DNA of 64,000 bases from Falsiroseomonas selenitidurans. Its GTDB lineage: Bacteria > Pseudomonadota > Alphaproteobacteria > Acetobacterales > Acetobacteraceae. Both the position numbers and the translations under genes were made by a program. The stretch spans positions 62,001-126,000 of the forward strand of contig NZ_JAAVNE010000003.1 in assembly GCF_012103215.1 (NCBI RefSeq), given 5' to 3'. The stretch's first letter is position 1, and the number at the start of each line of letters is the position of its first letter. Shown here in pieces: positions 17,071 through 25,919 of this stretch. The notes under the pieces are model-generated. The model saw only the letters and a program-made list of their open reading frames with translations, did no database searches and had not been told where the DNA came from.

Positions 17071-18741
17071 TCAGAACAGCCCGTCGATCTGCCCCGCCGC
17101 ATCCAGCCCGATGCTCTCCGCCGCCGGGCGGCGCGGCAGGCCGGGCATGGTCATGATCTCCCCGCACACCGCCACGACGAAGCCGGCGCCGGCGGAAAGC
17201 CGCACGTCGCGCACCGGCAGGCTGTGACCGCTGGGCGCACCGAGCAGCGTGGGATCGGCACTGAAGGAATACTGCGTCTTGGCGACGCAGACCGGCAGGT
17301 GGCCGAAGCCCTCGGCTTCCCATCGCGCCAGCTTCTGCGCCGCGGGCGCCGGCAGCACGATGTCGCTGGCGCGATAGACCTGCTGGGCGATGGTGCGCAG
17401 CTTCTCGGCCAGCGGCATCGCGTCCGGATACAGCGGCTGGAAGCGCGCCGCCCCGGCGGCGATGCGCGCCTGCACCGCGCGGGCGAGTTCCGCCGCCCCG
17501 GCCGCGCCGTCCGACCAATGGGTGCAGAGGATGGCCTGCGTGTCGTGCCGCGCCATGGCCGCCTGCACCGCGGCGATTTCCGCCGGCGTGTCGCTGTCGA
17601 AGCGGTTCAGCGCCACCACCACGGGCAGGCCGAATTTGTGCATGTTCTCGACATGGCGTTCCAAGTTGGCCGCGCCGCGTTCGACCGCCGCCACATCCTC
17701 CGCCCCCAGCGCCGACTTCGGCACGCCGCCATGCATCTTCAGCGCGCGGACGGTGGCGACGATGACGCAGGCAGCGGGGTTCAGCCCCGCCAGGCGGCAT
17801 TTGATGTCGAGGAACTTCTCCGCGCCCAGGTCGGCGCCGAAGCCGGCTTCCGTCACCACCACATCGGCCAGGCCCAGCGCCAGCCGCGTGGCGACCAGGC
17901 TGTTGCAGCCATGCGCGATGTTGGCGAAGGGCCCGCCATGCACCAGCGCCGGGCTGCCGGCGATGGTCTGCACCAGGTTGGGGGAGAGCGCATCGCGCAG
18001 CAGCGCCGCCATGGCGCCATCCGCCTTCAGGTCACTGGCCGTCACCGCCGTGCCGTCGCGCCGCCGGCCGACGATCATCCGGCCCAGCCGGTGCTGCAGG
18101 TCCGCCAGGTCGCGCGCCAGGCAGAACACCGCCATCACCTCGCTGGCCACGGTGATGTCGAAGCCGTCCTCGCGCACCACGCCCTGGGTGGCGCCGCCCA
18201 GGCCCACCACGCAGTCGCGCAGGTTGCGGTCGTTCATGTCCATCGCCCGGCGCCAGGAGACGCGGCGCGGATCCAGCCCCAGCTCGTTGCCCCAGTACAG
18301 ATGGTTGTCCAGCATGGCGGAGAGCAGGTTGTTGGCGCTGGTAATGGCGTGGAAATCGCCGGTGAAGTGCAGGTTGATGTCTTCCATCGGCAGCACCTGC
18401 GCATGCCCGCCGCCGGTGGCACCCCCCTTCACCCCGAAGCAGGGGCCGAGGGATGGTTCGCGCAGCGCGATCATGGCCTTCGTGCCCAGCGCGTTCAGCG
18501 CATCGCCCAGGCCGATGGTGGTGGTGGTCTTGCCCTCGCCGGCCGGGGTCGGGCTGATGCCGGTGACCAGCACCAGCGCGCCGGGCGGGCGGGCGGAGGC
18601 TTCGGCCACGAAATCCGGGCCGATCTTCGCCTTGTACTTGCCGTAGGGCTCCAGCGCCGAATCGGGGATGCCGGCGCGCGCCGCGATCTCCGCGATCGGA
18701 CGAAGCGTGGCCGCGCGGGCGATGTCGAGGTCGGTGGCCAT
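17071..18741 (-). CDS. fhs: Formate--tetrahydrofolate ligase
   Basis: A 556-residue ATP-dependent enzyme that makes 10-formyl-tetrahydrofolate from formate. The nucleotide-binding motif [18 protein letters not shown] is at about residues 63-80. [37 protein letters not shown] and FADIGxE-type segments are as in the family. Length is normal. Start: [16 protein letters not shown] at 18741, preceded by AGGGA on the minus strand. The gene stands alone and supplies one-carbon units from formate. Confidence 0.95.
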   Translation of the reverse strand: MATDLDIARAATLRPIAEIAARAGIPDSALEPYGKYKAKIGPDFVAEASARPPGALVLVTGISPTPAGEGKTTTTIGLGDALNALGTKAMIALREPSLGPCFGVKGGATGGGHAQVLPMEDINLHFTGDFHAITSANNLLSAMLDNHLYWGNELGLDPRRVSWRRAMDMNDRNLRDCVVGLGGATQGVVREDGFDITVASEVMAVFCLARDLADLQHRLGRMIVGRRRDGTAVTASDLKADGAMAALLRDALSPNLVQTIAGSPALVHGGPFANIAHGCNSLVATRLALGLADVVVTEAGFGADLGAEKFLDIKCRLAGLNPAACVIVATVRALKMHGGVPKSALGAEDVAAVERGAANLERHVENMHKFGLPVVVALNRFDSDTPAEIAAVQAAMARHDTQAILCTHWSDGAAGAAELARAVQARIAAGAARFQPLYPDAMPLAEKLRTIAQQVYRASDIVLPAPAAQKLARWEAEGFGHLPVCVAKTQYSFSADPTLLGAPSGHSLPVRDVRLSAGAGFVVAVCGEIMTMPGLPRRPAAESIGLDAAGQIDGLF

Positions 18742-18857
18742 TCGGCGTTTCCCTGTCCTTGGCAATGCTGCCGCTTATCCGGGTGGCGCCGGGCGGGCAA
18801 GCCGGGGGCGGCGGCCGGTGCTTTTCCTGGGTGCATACGATTGCGCTGCACTGCCGC

Positions 18858-18871
18858 ATGACCTGCATCAA
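18858..18871 (+). promoter_or_regulatory. FNR/Dnr-like box upstream of ompW
   Basis: ATGAC-CTGC-ATCAA matches the FNR consensus TTGAT-N4-ATCAA perfectly in the right half and at three of five positions in the left half. It lies 75 bases before the ompW start codon. In E. coli, ompW is an FNR-activated gene, which makes the position meaningful. The imperfect half-site keeps confidence low. Confidence 0.35.
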
Positions 18872-18945
18872 GGACCCGCCCAGGCACCGGCAGGAAGCTG
18901 CCCCCGCGACGCGCAGGGGGCGCGCCGCGGATGAGAGGCAAGGCT

Positions 18946-19602
18946 ATGAAACGGATGATCTGCGCCGCCGCACTGGCCGGCGCGGTGATGGCGGGCCCGC
19001 TGCTGCCGGCACCGGCCCAGGCACAGCAGGATGTGCGCGGCAAGCAGGCGGGCGACCTGGTGCTGGGGGCCAGCCTGATCGGCGTGCTGCCAAGCAATGG
19101 CGGCAGCACCAGCATCGGCGGCACCCCGCATGCGAGCGCGACGGCGACCCCGCAGCTCGACCTGACCTACTTCCTGACCCCGAACTTCGCGGTGAACGTG
19201 ATCGCCGCGACCTCGCGCCACGATGTCTCGGTGCGGGGCCTGGCGGGCGGGGAGATCGAGCTCGGCCGCGTCTGGGCGCTGCCGCCGACCGTGACGCTGC
19301 AATACCACCCGCTGCCCGCCAGCCGCTTCAGCCCGTATCTCGGCATCGGCGTGAACTACACCGTCTTCTACGGCGAAGGCGGCAGCCGCAGCGCCGGCAT
19401 CACCCATGTCGATGTGGAGAATGCCTGGGGCTTCGCGGTGAATGCCGGCGTGGACTACGAGATCACCCCCAGCTGGGTGGCGAATGTGGATGTGAAGCGG
19501 CTGTGGCTGCAGCCGGATGTGCGGGTGAACCGCGGCGCCGTGACCGGCCAGGCGGAGCTCGACCCCTGGATCGTCGGCGCCGGCGTCCGCTACCGGTTCT
19601 GA
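18946..19602 (+). CDS. ompW: OmpW-family outer membrane protein
   Basis: A 218-residue outer-membrane beta-barrel of eight strands. It has a signal peptide (MKRMICAAALAGAVMAGPLL, cleaved after AQA) and the family stretches FLTPNFAVNVIAATSRHDV, SPYLGIGVNYTVFYGE and the C-terminal VGAGVRYRF, which ends in phenylalanine as barrels do. OmpW proteins form narrow hydrophobic channels and respond to redox state. I chose the ATG at 18946 over 18931 because the signal peptide then begins with MKR. A possible FNR box lies upstream. Confidence 0.9.
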   Translation: MKRMICAAALAGAVMAGPLLPAPAQAQQDVRGKQAGDLVLGASLIGVLPSNGGSTSIGGTPHASATATPQLDLTYFLTPNFAVNVIAATSRHDVSVRGLAGGEIELGRVWALPPTVTLQYHPLPASRFSPYLGIGVNYTVFYGEGGSRSAGITHVDVENAWGFAVNAGVDYEITPSWVANVDVKRLWLQPDVRVNRGAVTGQAELDPWIVGAGVRYRF

Positions 19603-19625
19603 GCGCGGCGGGCGTGCCATGCGGC

Positions 19626-19647
19626 GGGGCGGGGTCCGCCCCGCCCC
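19626..19647 (+). terminator. Strong GC hairpin after ompW
   Basis: A 9-base perfect stem (19626-19634 with 19639-19647) encloses a four-base loop, 24 bases after the ompW stop. The T-run is weak, so it may be a terminator or an mRNA-stabilising hairpin. Confidence 0.5.
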
Positions 19648-19690
19648 ATCGTGATGCCGCCGCCACCGCCACCGCCCCCATCTGGGGCGG

Positions 19691-19900
19691 ATGGCAAGCC
19701 CCTGCATCGATGTCTGCCGCTATGACGAGACCACCGGCTGGTGCCTCGGCTGCGGCATGCTGAAGCCCGAGAAGAAGCGCTGGAAGAAGGACCGGGCGGA
19801 GCGACCGGCGATCCGCGCCGCCCTGCCGCAGCGCCTGCAGGCCCTGGCCAGCGCCGGCCACGCGACCGGCGAGGCGGCGGCGAGGACGAAGCGGAAATAG
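19691..19900 (+). CDS. DUF1289 small protein
   Basis: A 69-residue protein with the DUF1289 signature: SPCIDVCRYDETTGWCLGCG holds four conserved cysteines, followed by the basic stretch EKKRWKKD. The cysteines suggest metal or Fe-S binding, but no function is established to my knowledge. The C-terminus is alanine-rich and variable. Confidence 0.8.
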   Translation: MASPCIDVCRYDETTGWCLGCGMLKPEKKRWKKDRAERPAIRAALPQRLQALASAGHATGEAAARTKRK

Positions 19901-20040
19901 CCGCCGCGCGCCGGGCCGGGCCTGGGGAAGGACCCGGTCGCGCGCCACCGGGCCGTGCCGCGGTTTCGCACTCCACGGCTTCATGCCATAGACACGAGCA
20001 GAGTCAGAACTGACCGACATCGCGATCCGGGACGAAACGC

Positions 20041-21018
20041 ATGCCAATGACCCGCCTTCGCCGCCGTGCCCTGCTGGGCGCGGCCGCCCTGCCCCTCGCC
20101 GCCCCCGCCCTGGCGCAGGAGGGATTTCCCTCCCGACCGCTGCGCCTGGTGGTGGGCTTCACCCCGGGCGGCGCGACCGACACCTCCGCCCGAGCCATCG
20201 CGCCCAAGATGAGCGAGGTGCTGGGCCAGCCCGTGGTGGTCGAGAACCGTCCCGGCGCCGGCAGCAACATCGCCTCCGAGGTGGTGGCCCGCAGCCCTGC
20301 CGACGGCCACACCCTGCTGCTGGCGACGCTCGGCGCGCTGGTGGTCAGCCCGATGGTGCTCCGCCTGCCGGTCGACCCGGCGCGGGACCTGGTGCCCGTC
20401 TCCGTGGCGGTCGACCTGTTCAACATCCTGGTGCTGCCGACCGACCGGCCCTGGCGCAGCGTGGCGGACCTGGTGGCCGCGGCGAAGGCGGCGCCCGGCC
20501 AGCTTTCCTATGGCACCAGCGGCATCGCCGGCGGGCCGCACCTGGCGGGGCTGCTGTTCAACCGCACCGCCGGCGTGGACACCACCGCGGTGCACTACCG
20601 CGGCGGCGGCCTCGTGGTGAATGACCTGCTGGCCGGCCGGGTCGATTTCTCCTTTGCCACCGCCGCGTCGGTGCTGGCGCAGGTGCGCGCCGACAAGCTG
20701 CGCGCCCTGGCGATCCCGCATCTCGAACGGTCGCGCCTGATGCCGGAGATCCCGACCGTCGCGGAATCCGGGCTGCCGGGCTTCGACGTGCCGTCCTGGT
20801 ATGCGGTGATGGCGCCGCGCGGCACGCCGGAGACCGCCATCGCCCGCGTCAACGCGGCGATGCGCGTGGCCCTGGCCGATGCCGCTACCGCCGCGGCGCT
20901 CAACCGCAACGGGCTGGAGCCGCGCTGGACCACGCCGGCGCAATTGACCGAGGCGCTTGCGGTCGAACGCGCGAAATGGGCGCCGATCATCCGCGACAGC
21001 GGCATCCGCATCGAATAG
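20041..21018 (+). CDS. Bug-family tripartite tricarboxylate transporter receptor (1)
   Basis: A 325-residue periplasmic solute receptor of the Bug/TctC family. It has a basic N-terminus and signal (RLRRRALLGAAALPLAAPAL, cleaved after AQ). Mature motifs are FPSRPLRLVVGFTPGGATD, VVVENRPGAGSNIASE and PGFDVPSWYAVMAPRGTP. Bug proteins bind small carboxylates or amides; the ligand cannot be predicted. No TctA/TctB membrane genes are adjacent, so it is an orphan receptor. It converges on the phnW-like gene. Confidence 0.9.
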   Translation: MPMTRLRRRALLGAAALPLAAPALAQEGFPSRPLRLVVGFTPGGATDTSARAIAPKMSEVLGQPVVVENRPGAGSNIASEVVARSPADGHTLLLATLGALVVSPMVLRLPVDPARDLVPVSVAVDLFNILVLPTDRPWRSVADLVAAAKAAPGQLSYGTSGIAGGPHLAGLLFNRTAGVDTTAVHYRGGGLVVNDLLAGRVDFSFATAASVLAQVRADKLRALAIPHLERSRLMPEIPTVAESGLPGFDVPSWYAVMAPRGTPETAIARVNAAMRVALADAATAAALNRNGLEPRWTTPAQLTEALAVERAKWAPIIRDSGIRIE

Positions 21019-21097
21019 GGAAGCGCGCCGCCGGGGCCGGCCGGGCCGCGCGGCCCGGCTTCGGCTGCGCGGCGCGGCACCCGCCCTGCCGGCCCTG

Positions 21098-22225
21098 TCA
21101 GGCGGCGGCGCGCGTCCCGACGCGCATCGCCTCCAACACCGCCTCCGCCTGCTTCAGGGCGAATCGGATATCCTCCTCCCCGATCGCGCCGATGCAGCCG
21201 AAGCGCATCGAGGGCTTCCTGGTCGAGGAGAAGTCGGAAAGGATCACCCCGCGCGCCTTCATCCCGCGCTGGAAGGTCGCGAGGTTCCAGTTCGGGTCCA
21301 CGGGCTGGTAGACGTTGACGATGATCGGCCCCTGGAATTCCGGGGCGACATAGGGGGTGAAGCCCAGCGCCTGCAGCCCGGCATACATCACGTCCCGGTT
21401 GCGGCTGTAGCGCGCCAGCCGGGCCGGCTGGCCGCCCTCCGCCTCGTAGATCGCCATCGCCTTGCCGAAGGCGCGCAGCGCCTGCACCGCGGGGGTGAAG
21501 CGGAAGCTGCCCCAGCCGCTGCGCAGCGCATGGTCGTAGACATCCGCGAGGTCCAGCGCCCAGGAACCGGCCTGGCCGCGGCAGGCCTCGAGCCGCGCGA
21601 TCGGCGCCACGGCGAAGCCGAAGCCGGGCAGCCCCTCCAGGCATTTGTTGGAGGTGAACACCACCACGTCGCATTCCGGGTGGTCCGCCATGCGGAAGGG
21701 CACCACGCCGAAGCCGGACACCGCATCGCAGATCATCCGCCGCCCCGCCGCGGCGATCACCGGGCCCAGCACCTCCGGGTCGTTGATGATGCCGGTGCCG
21801 GTCTCGCTGACCACGATGGCGACATGGCCGCAATCCGGGTTCTGCTCCAAGGCCCGGGCCAGGATCTCCGGCGCCATCGGCACGTTGTCCGGCCCGTCCA
21901 GCGGCACCACCACCCGCCCGGCGGCGGAGGCCAGGCGCGCCAGGCGCTCCGCATAGCCGCCATTGCGCACCACCAGGACCTTCTCGCCGGCGGGCACGAA
22001 GGTGCGGATCGCCGCCTCGATCACCATGTGGCCGCAGCCGGGCAGCGGCAGGGAGACATGCTGGCCGGCCAAGCCGCCGGCGATCTGCACGATGCGCGGC
22101 CGCATCGCGGCGTATTCGGCGATGAAATCCTCGTCCCAGGGGGCGATGTCCTCGGCCATGCAGGCACGAACCTCGGGGCGGGTCTGCACGGGGCCGGGAA
22201 TCAGCAGCAGCATCGGGGTCACCAT
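21098..22225 (-). CDS. phnW: PhnW-like 2-aminoethylphosphonate--pyruvate aminotransferase
   Basis: A 375-residue PLP-dependent class V aminotransferase. It opens with LLLIPGPVQTRPEVR. The PLP lysine is K194 in TSNKCLEGLPGFGFA, a context characteristic of PhnW. The aspartate of ICDAVSGFG (about 167) is the pyridine-nitrogen contact. PhnW converts 2-aminoethylphosphonate to phosphonoacetaldehyde. Related alanine-glyoxylate or serine-glyoxylate aminotransferases are the alternative. No phnX or phnA is adjacent. A phosphonate-type ABC transporter lies at 42.6-46.1 kb. Start ATG 22225; an internal ATG at 22213 is possible. Confidence 0.72.
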   Translation of the reverse strand: MVTPMLLLIPGPVQTRPEVRACMAEDIAPWDEDFIAEYAAMRPRIVQIAGGLAGQHVSLPLPGCGHMVIEAAIRTFVPAGEKVLVVRNGGYAERLARLASAAGRVVVPLDGPDNVPMAPEILARALEQNPDCGHVAIVVSETGTGIINDPEVLGPVIAAAGRRMICDAVSGFGVVPFRMADHPECDVVVFTSNKCLEGLPGFGFAVAPIARLEACRGQAGSWALDLADVYDHALRSGWGSFRFTPAVQALRAFGKAMAIYEAEGGQPARLARYSRNRDVMYAGLQALGFTPYVAPEFQGPIIVNVYQPVDPNWNLATFQRGMKARGVILSDFSSTRKPSMRFGCIGAIGEEDIRFALKQAEAVLEAMRVGTRAAA

Positions 22226-22243
22226 GAACGGGGTCCGCTGGGG

Positions 22244-22867
22244 CTACACCACCAGCGTGCCACCCAGCAATTCCCGTCGCAGCTTGCGCAGGATCGCCTC
22301 GGCGAAATCCCCGTAGTCGGCGCAGGGCATGGCGAAGCTGCCCGGGCCGCCGATGACCTCGGCCGCGTAATGCGCCAGCAGGTCCGGCTCCTCGTTCAGG
22401 ATGGCCAGGCCGTTGATGGTCAGCCCGGCCGCCACCGCCAGGTCGCGCACCGGGCCGGGGGCGCGGCCGGCATTGTGGCGTCCATCGCCGGAAACATCGA
22501 GCACCAGCCGCTCCGCCCGGCCCGGCACCCGCGCCAGCAAGGCCAGGCCGGCGGCCATGCCCTCCCCCAGCCCGGTGGCGCCGGCCTGCGGCAGGCGGGG
22601 GGTGTTCTCGATCGCCTCGGCCAGGGCGGCGGCATCCGCGGCGCCGGCCACCCGGGTCCAGCCCACCGCCACATCCTGCTGGCCGACGCCGGACCACAGC
22701 AGCAGGCAGACCGCCGCCGCGCCATGCGGCCCGGCGGTGGCGGCCGCCAGCACGTCCGCGTCGCGGAAGGCCGCGGCGGTGCCGCCCACCATCAGCCCGA
22801 ACTCCGCGAAATCGACGCTGGCGGAGACGTCCATGGCCAGGCAGAGCGCGATATCCACGTCTTCCAT
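22244..22867 (-). CDS. DUF1194 (von Willebrand A-like) protein
   Basis: A 207-residue protein matching DUF1194. It opens VDIALCLAMDVSASVD, a MIDAS-type DxSxS metal-binding motif, and continues with RLVLDVSGDGRHNAGRAPGP and GLTINGLAIL as in vWA folds. The usual signal peptide is absent with the chosen start (22867). An ATG at 22903 would add 12 residues but no better signal. It ends 18 bases before the phnW-like gene in the same direction, so they may be co-transcribed. Function unknown. Confidence 0.75.
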   Translation of the reverse strand: MEDVDIALCLAMDVSASVDFAEFGLMVGGTAAAFRDADVLAAATAGPHGAAAVCLLLWSGVGQQDVAVGWTRVAGAADAAALAEAIENTPRLPQAGATGLGEGMAAGLALLARVPGRAERLVLDVSGDGRHNAGRAPGPVRDLAVAAGLTINGLAILNEEPDLLAHYAAEVIGGPGSFAMPCADYGDFAEAILRKLRRELLGGTLVV

Positions 22868-22942
22868 GCGTATGAAATCCCTGATCCACGAACCGGTTTG
22901 CATGCGGCCCCGCCCGGTGCCAGCATGGACCGATCCGCGGCG

Positions 22943-23935
22943 ATGAGGATGGGCAGGATGATCGGCAGGCGTGGCATTCTGGCGGCAGGTGGCGGCATGG
23001 CGGCCGGCCTCGCGGCCCCATCGGTGCGGGCGCAGGGCGCCTGGCCGGCGCGGCCGATCCGCATGATCGTGCCCTACACCCCGGGCGCGGCGACCGACGC
23101 CATGGCGCGGCTTTCGGCGCAGAAGCTGCAGGAACGGCTCGGCGTGACCGTGGTGGTGGAGAACCGCGCCGGCGCCAATGGCGCCATCGGCAGCCAGGCG
23201 GTGCTGCAGGCGGCGCCGGATGGCTACACCATCCTGGCCTCCGCCTCGATCCACCCGATGGCGCGGCACGTGATGAAGGCCGCGCCCTATGACCCGGTGA
23301 AGGATTTCATCCCGCTGGCCCGCACCGCGCGCGGCCCGCTGGTGCTGGTGATGAACCCGGCTTTGCCGCAGCGCACGATCCCGGAGGTGGTGGCCGCCGC
23401 CAAGGCCGATCCGCGGCGCTGGACCTTCGCCACCAGCAGCCTCGGCGCCGCCGGCCACCTGGCGACCATCGAGTTCAACCGGCTGACCGGCGCGGCGATC
23501 GAGATCGTCGGCTATCGCGGCAGCGCCCCGGCGCTGACCGACGTGGCGGCCGGCAATGCGCAGCTGATGTTCGACCCGGTGCTGTCCACCCTGCCGCTGG
23601 TGCGCGGCGGGCAGTTGCGGGGCCTGGCCATCGCCACCACCGCGCGGACCAGCCTGGCGCCCGACCTGCCGACGGCGGCGGAAGCCGGGCTGCCGGGGTT
23701 CGAGTTCTATTCCTGGTACGGCGTCTGGGGCCCGCGCGCCATGCCGCGGGAGATCGCGGACCGGATCAACGCCGCGCTGGTCGCCGGGCTGCGGGAACCG
23801 GCGGTGGTGCAGCGCCTGACCGGGCTCGGCTTCGAGCCGGTGGCCGAGACGGTGGCGGAGGCCGAGGCCTTCATCGAGGCGGATGTGGCCCGCAACGCGG
23901 AACTGCTCCGCATCGCCAACTTTCAGCCGCAATAG
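22943..23935 (+). CDS. Bug-family tripartite tricarboxylate transporter receptor (2)
   Basis: A 330-residue periplasmic receptor. The signal is twin-arginine-like (GRRGILAAGGGMAAGLAAP, cleaved after RAQ). Mature motifs are WPARPIRMIVPYTPGAATD, VVVENRAGANGAIGSQ and PGFEFYSWYGVWGPRAMP. In-frame ATGs at 22925, 22943, 22949 and 22958 all give a signal peptide, so the start is uncertain. It is divergent from the DUF1194 gene and has no transporter partners nearby. A GC hairpin follows the stop. Confidence 0.88.
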   Translation: MRMGRMIGRRGILAAGGGMAAGLAAPSVRAQGAWPARPIRMIVPYTPGAATDAMARLSAQKLQERLGVTVVVENRAGANGAIGSQAVLQAAPDGYTILASASIHPMARHVMKAAPYDPVKDFIPLARTARGPLVLVMNPALPQRTIPEVVAAAKADPRRWTFATSSLGAAGHLATIEFNRLTGAAIEIVGYRGSAPALTDVAAGNAQLMFDPVLSTLPLVRGGQLRGLAIATTARTSLAPDLPTAAEAGLPGFEFYSWYGVWGPRAMPREIADRINAALVAGLREPAVVQRLTGLGFEPVAETVAEAEAFIEADVARNAELLRIANFQPQ

Positions 23936-23950
23936 CGCCCCACAGGCGCC

Positions 23951-23970
23951 GGCCCGGGTGGCGCCGGGCC
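23951..23970 (+). terminator. GC hairpin after Bug receptor 2
   Basis: GGCCCGG (23951-23957) pairs with CCGGGCC (23964-23970) around a six-base loop, 15 bases after the stop of the receptor gene. No T-run is present. The rest of the 210-base gap to exoD shows no gene. Confidence 0.4.
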
Positions 23971-24148
23971 GCCACCCGCCCTAACTCTGCTCCTGCCGCA
24001 CCCACCGGTGCCGGCCGGGAGACGATGCATGAACCGATGCGCCGGGCCAGGCGGCTGCAGAACGAGACCAGCGACGCGCGGACCTGCCGCCCCCATCACA
24101 CCGGCGTGAGCGCCCCCCCTGTCAGCCGAAAAGGCTTCGTGCTACCGA

Positions 24149-24871
24149 TTGCAGAGGGGATTGGCTTCCGGACCGCAAAGGCCGGCCAGACGAGGATGGG
24201 GGCGCCGGATCATCGACGGGCTTCAGCAACATGGCTCGGCCGCCGCCCGGTCGACGCCCGTCGAGCCGGTCTCCGCCCTGGTGTCCAACCTGGCGCGCGA
24301 CTGGCCGGGCGAGCGCATCTCGCTCGGCGAGTTGATGGTGGCGCTTGGCGCGCGCGGCTATGGCGTGCTGATCGTGCTGTTCTCCCTGCCCAACCTACTG
24401 CCCATCTACATCCCCGGTCTCAGCCCGATCTTCGGCGTCCCGCTGCTGATCATCTGCGCCCAGCTTGCCCAGGGCATGGCCACGCCGCGGCTGCCGCAAT
24501 TCCTCACCCGCCGGTCCATGAAGCGCAGCGACCTGCAGATGATCGCGCTGCGCGCCCTGCCCTGGCTGCAGCGGGTGGAACGCTTCGTGCGCCCCCGCCC
24601 CTCCTTCCTGACCAGCCGCCGGGCGGAGCGGGTGATCGGCGCCTATGGCGTCTGGCTCGCCGCCATCGTCATCGTGCCCTTCCCCTTCACCAACGGCCCG
24701 CCCTCCCTCGCCTGCCTCATCATGGCGATCGGGCTGATGGAGGAGGACAGCCGCACCATCGCGGCCGGCGCGGCCTTCGGTGTGGTGGCCACCTGCATCG
24801 GCCTGTCCATCATCGGCAGCGTCTTCTGGGCGCTGACGGCGGGCTTCGGCTGGATGTTCGGCCTGTTGTGA
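24149..24871 (+). CDS. exoD: ExoD-family membrane protein (1)
   Basis: A 240-residue ExoD-like protein. The family core begins GERISLGELMVALGARGYG and contains LFSLPNLLPIYIPGLSPIFG, FVRPRPSFLTSRRAERVIG and four to five membrane segments. ExoD in rhizobia affects exopolysaccharide production and alkali tolerance; the mechanism is unknown. The start is uncertain: TTG at 24149 gives about 50 residues before the core, and no in-frame ATG is near. A second copy follows 31 bases later. Confidence 0.75.
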   Translation: MQRGLASGPQRPARRGWGRRIIDGLQQHGSAAARSTPVEPVSALVSNLARDWPGERISLGELMVALGARGYGVLIVLFSLPNLLPIYIPGLSPIFGVPLLIICAQLAQGMATPRLPQFLTRRSMKRSDLQMIALRALPWLQRVERFVRPRPSFLTSRRAERVIGAYGVWLAAIVIVPFPFTNGPPSLACLIMAIGLMEEDSRTIAAGAAFGVVATCIGLSIIGSVFWALTAGFGWMFGLL

Positions 24872-24902
24872 CCGTGCCGGCCCTGCCGGGCAGCGGCCCG
24901 GC

Positions 24903-25523
24903 ATGAGCCGCGATCCCCCGCGGCCGGAAGACCAGGCCCCGATCTCCCGCATCGTGGCGGAGGTGGCGGCCGCCTTTCCGGGGGAGCGCATCAGCCTGGG
25001 CGAGATGGCGCAGGCCTTCGGCGACCGCGCCTTCGGGATGCTGCTGCTGCTGCTGCTGCTGCCCGGCCTGCTGCCCGGCATGGCCAGCGTCTTCGGCACG
25101 CCGCTGCTGATCCTGGGCGTGCAGATGGGGCTCGGGCTGCGCGTGCCGAAGCTGCCGGCGATCCTGGCGCGGCAGACCATCAAGCGGTCCGACCTGCTGC
25201 GCCTGGCCTCCGCCTCCTCCAAGGGGCTGGGGCGGATCGAACGCTTCATCCGCCCGCGGCCCGGCTTCTTCACCTCGCCGCTGGGCGAAAGGCTGATCGG
25301 CTGGCTGACCGCCTATGTCGCCCTCATGCTGATCCTGCCCGGGCCGGGCACCAATGGCCCGCCGGCCTTCGGCAACATCGTCATGGCGCTGGGGCTGATC
25401 GAGCATGACAGCCGCACCACACTGTGGGGCGTGGTGCTGACCGTCGCCGGCTGCATCTTCGCCACGGTGGTGCTGGTGATGCTGGTCTGGCTGGGGGCGC
25501 AGGCGCTGGGCTGGATGTTCTGA
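24903..25523 (+). CDS. exoD: ExoD-family membrane protein (2)
   Basis: A 206-residue ExoD paralogue directly downstream of the first. The shared core reads GERISLGEMAQAFGDRAFG, LLLPGLLPGMASVFGTPLLI and FIRPRPGFFTSPLGERLIG. The two copies align over most of their length but are clearly diverged, so the duplication is old. Tandem exoD genes may form a heteromer. It ends just before the cobalamin riboswitch. Confidence 0.85.
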   Translation: MSRDPPRPEDQAPISRIVAEVAAAFPGERISLGEMAQAFGDRAFGMLLLLLLLPGLLPGMASVFGTPLLILGVQMGLGLRVPKLPAILARQTIKRSDLLRLASASSKGLGRIERFIRPRPGFFTSPLGERLIGWLTAYVALMLILPGPGTNGPPAFGNIVMALGLIEHDSRTTLWGVVLTVAGCIFATVVLVMLVWLGAQALGWMF

Positions 25524-25532
25524 CCGGGCCAG

Positions 25533-25755
25533 GGTAACGTTTCCGCATGCGACGGTGGCCCGCAAGGGCTGAAACGGGAACGCGCGAAGGCCAGCCGGGG
25601 GATCCCGCCGGGCCACGTCCGCGGCTGCCCCCGCAACTGTAGGCGGAGACCCCTCCCCTGACGCCATTGGGCCCCACGGCCCGAGAAGGCGGGGATGGGA
25701 CCCGGGAGCCCTGGCTTCCGGTACTCCGCGAGCCAGGAGACCGGCCGGCGCAGAG
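25533..25755 (+). promoter_or_regulatory. Cobalamin (AdoCbl) riboswitch
   Basis: Upstream of btuB, the region contains the cobalamin-riboswitch core CTGCCCCCGCAACTGTAGGC and the B12 box AGCCAGGAGACCGGCC (25731-25746). These are linked by GC-rich helices and preceded by a GGTAACG-type 5' end. Coordinates are approximate at both ends. About 165 bases separate the B12 box from the start codon, enough for an expression platform. High cobalamin should repress btuB. Confidence 0.93.
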
Positions 25756-25919
25756 ACGTCACGCGCGTGCCGGGCGGGGTGCACCGGCGCAACGGAGCGA
25801 CAGGCCGAAGGCGGCAGCCACCGCCCCCGGCCGCTCGTCTCCGCCTGCGGCGACGACGCCAGCCGCCGGGCCGCCCGCAAGGCGGTTCGGCTTGTCGTCC
25901 GCTCGCTCGGAGGAAACCG

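Noticed and set aside
20595-23021. An 808-codon minus-strand frame across Bug receptor 1, phnW and DUF1194
   Set aside because: Shadow text; real genes occupy other frames throughout.
25533-25540. GTAACG near the cobalamin riboswitch as a third SigF site
   Set aside because: The hexamer differs in its last base and no CGAA follows at 16 bases; it belongs to the riboswitch 5' end.
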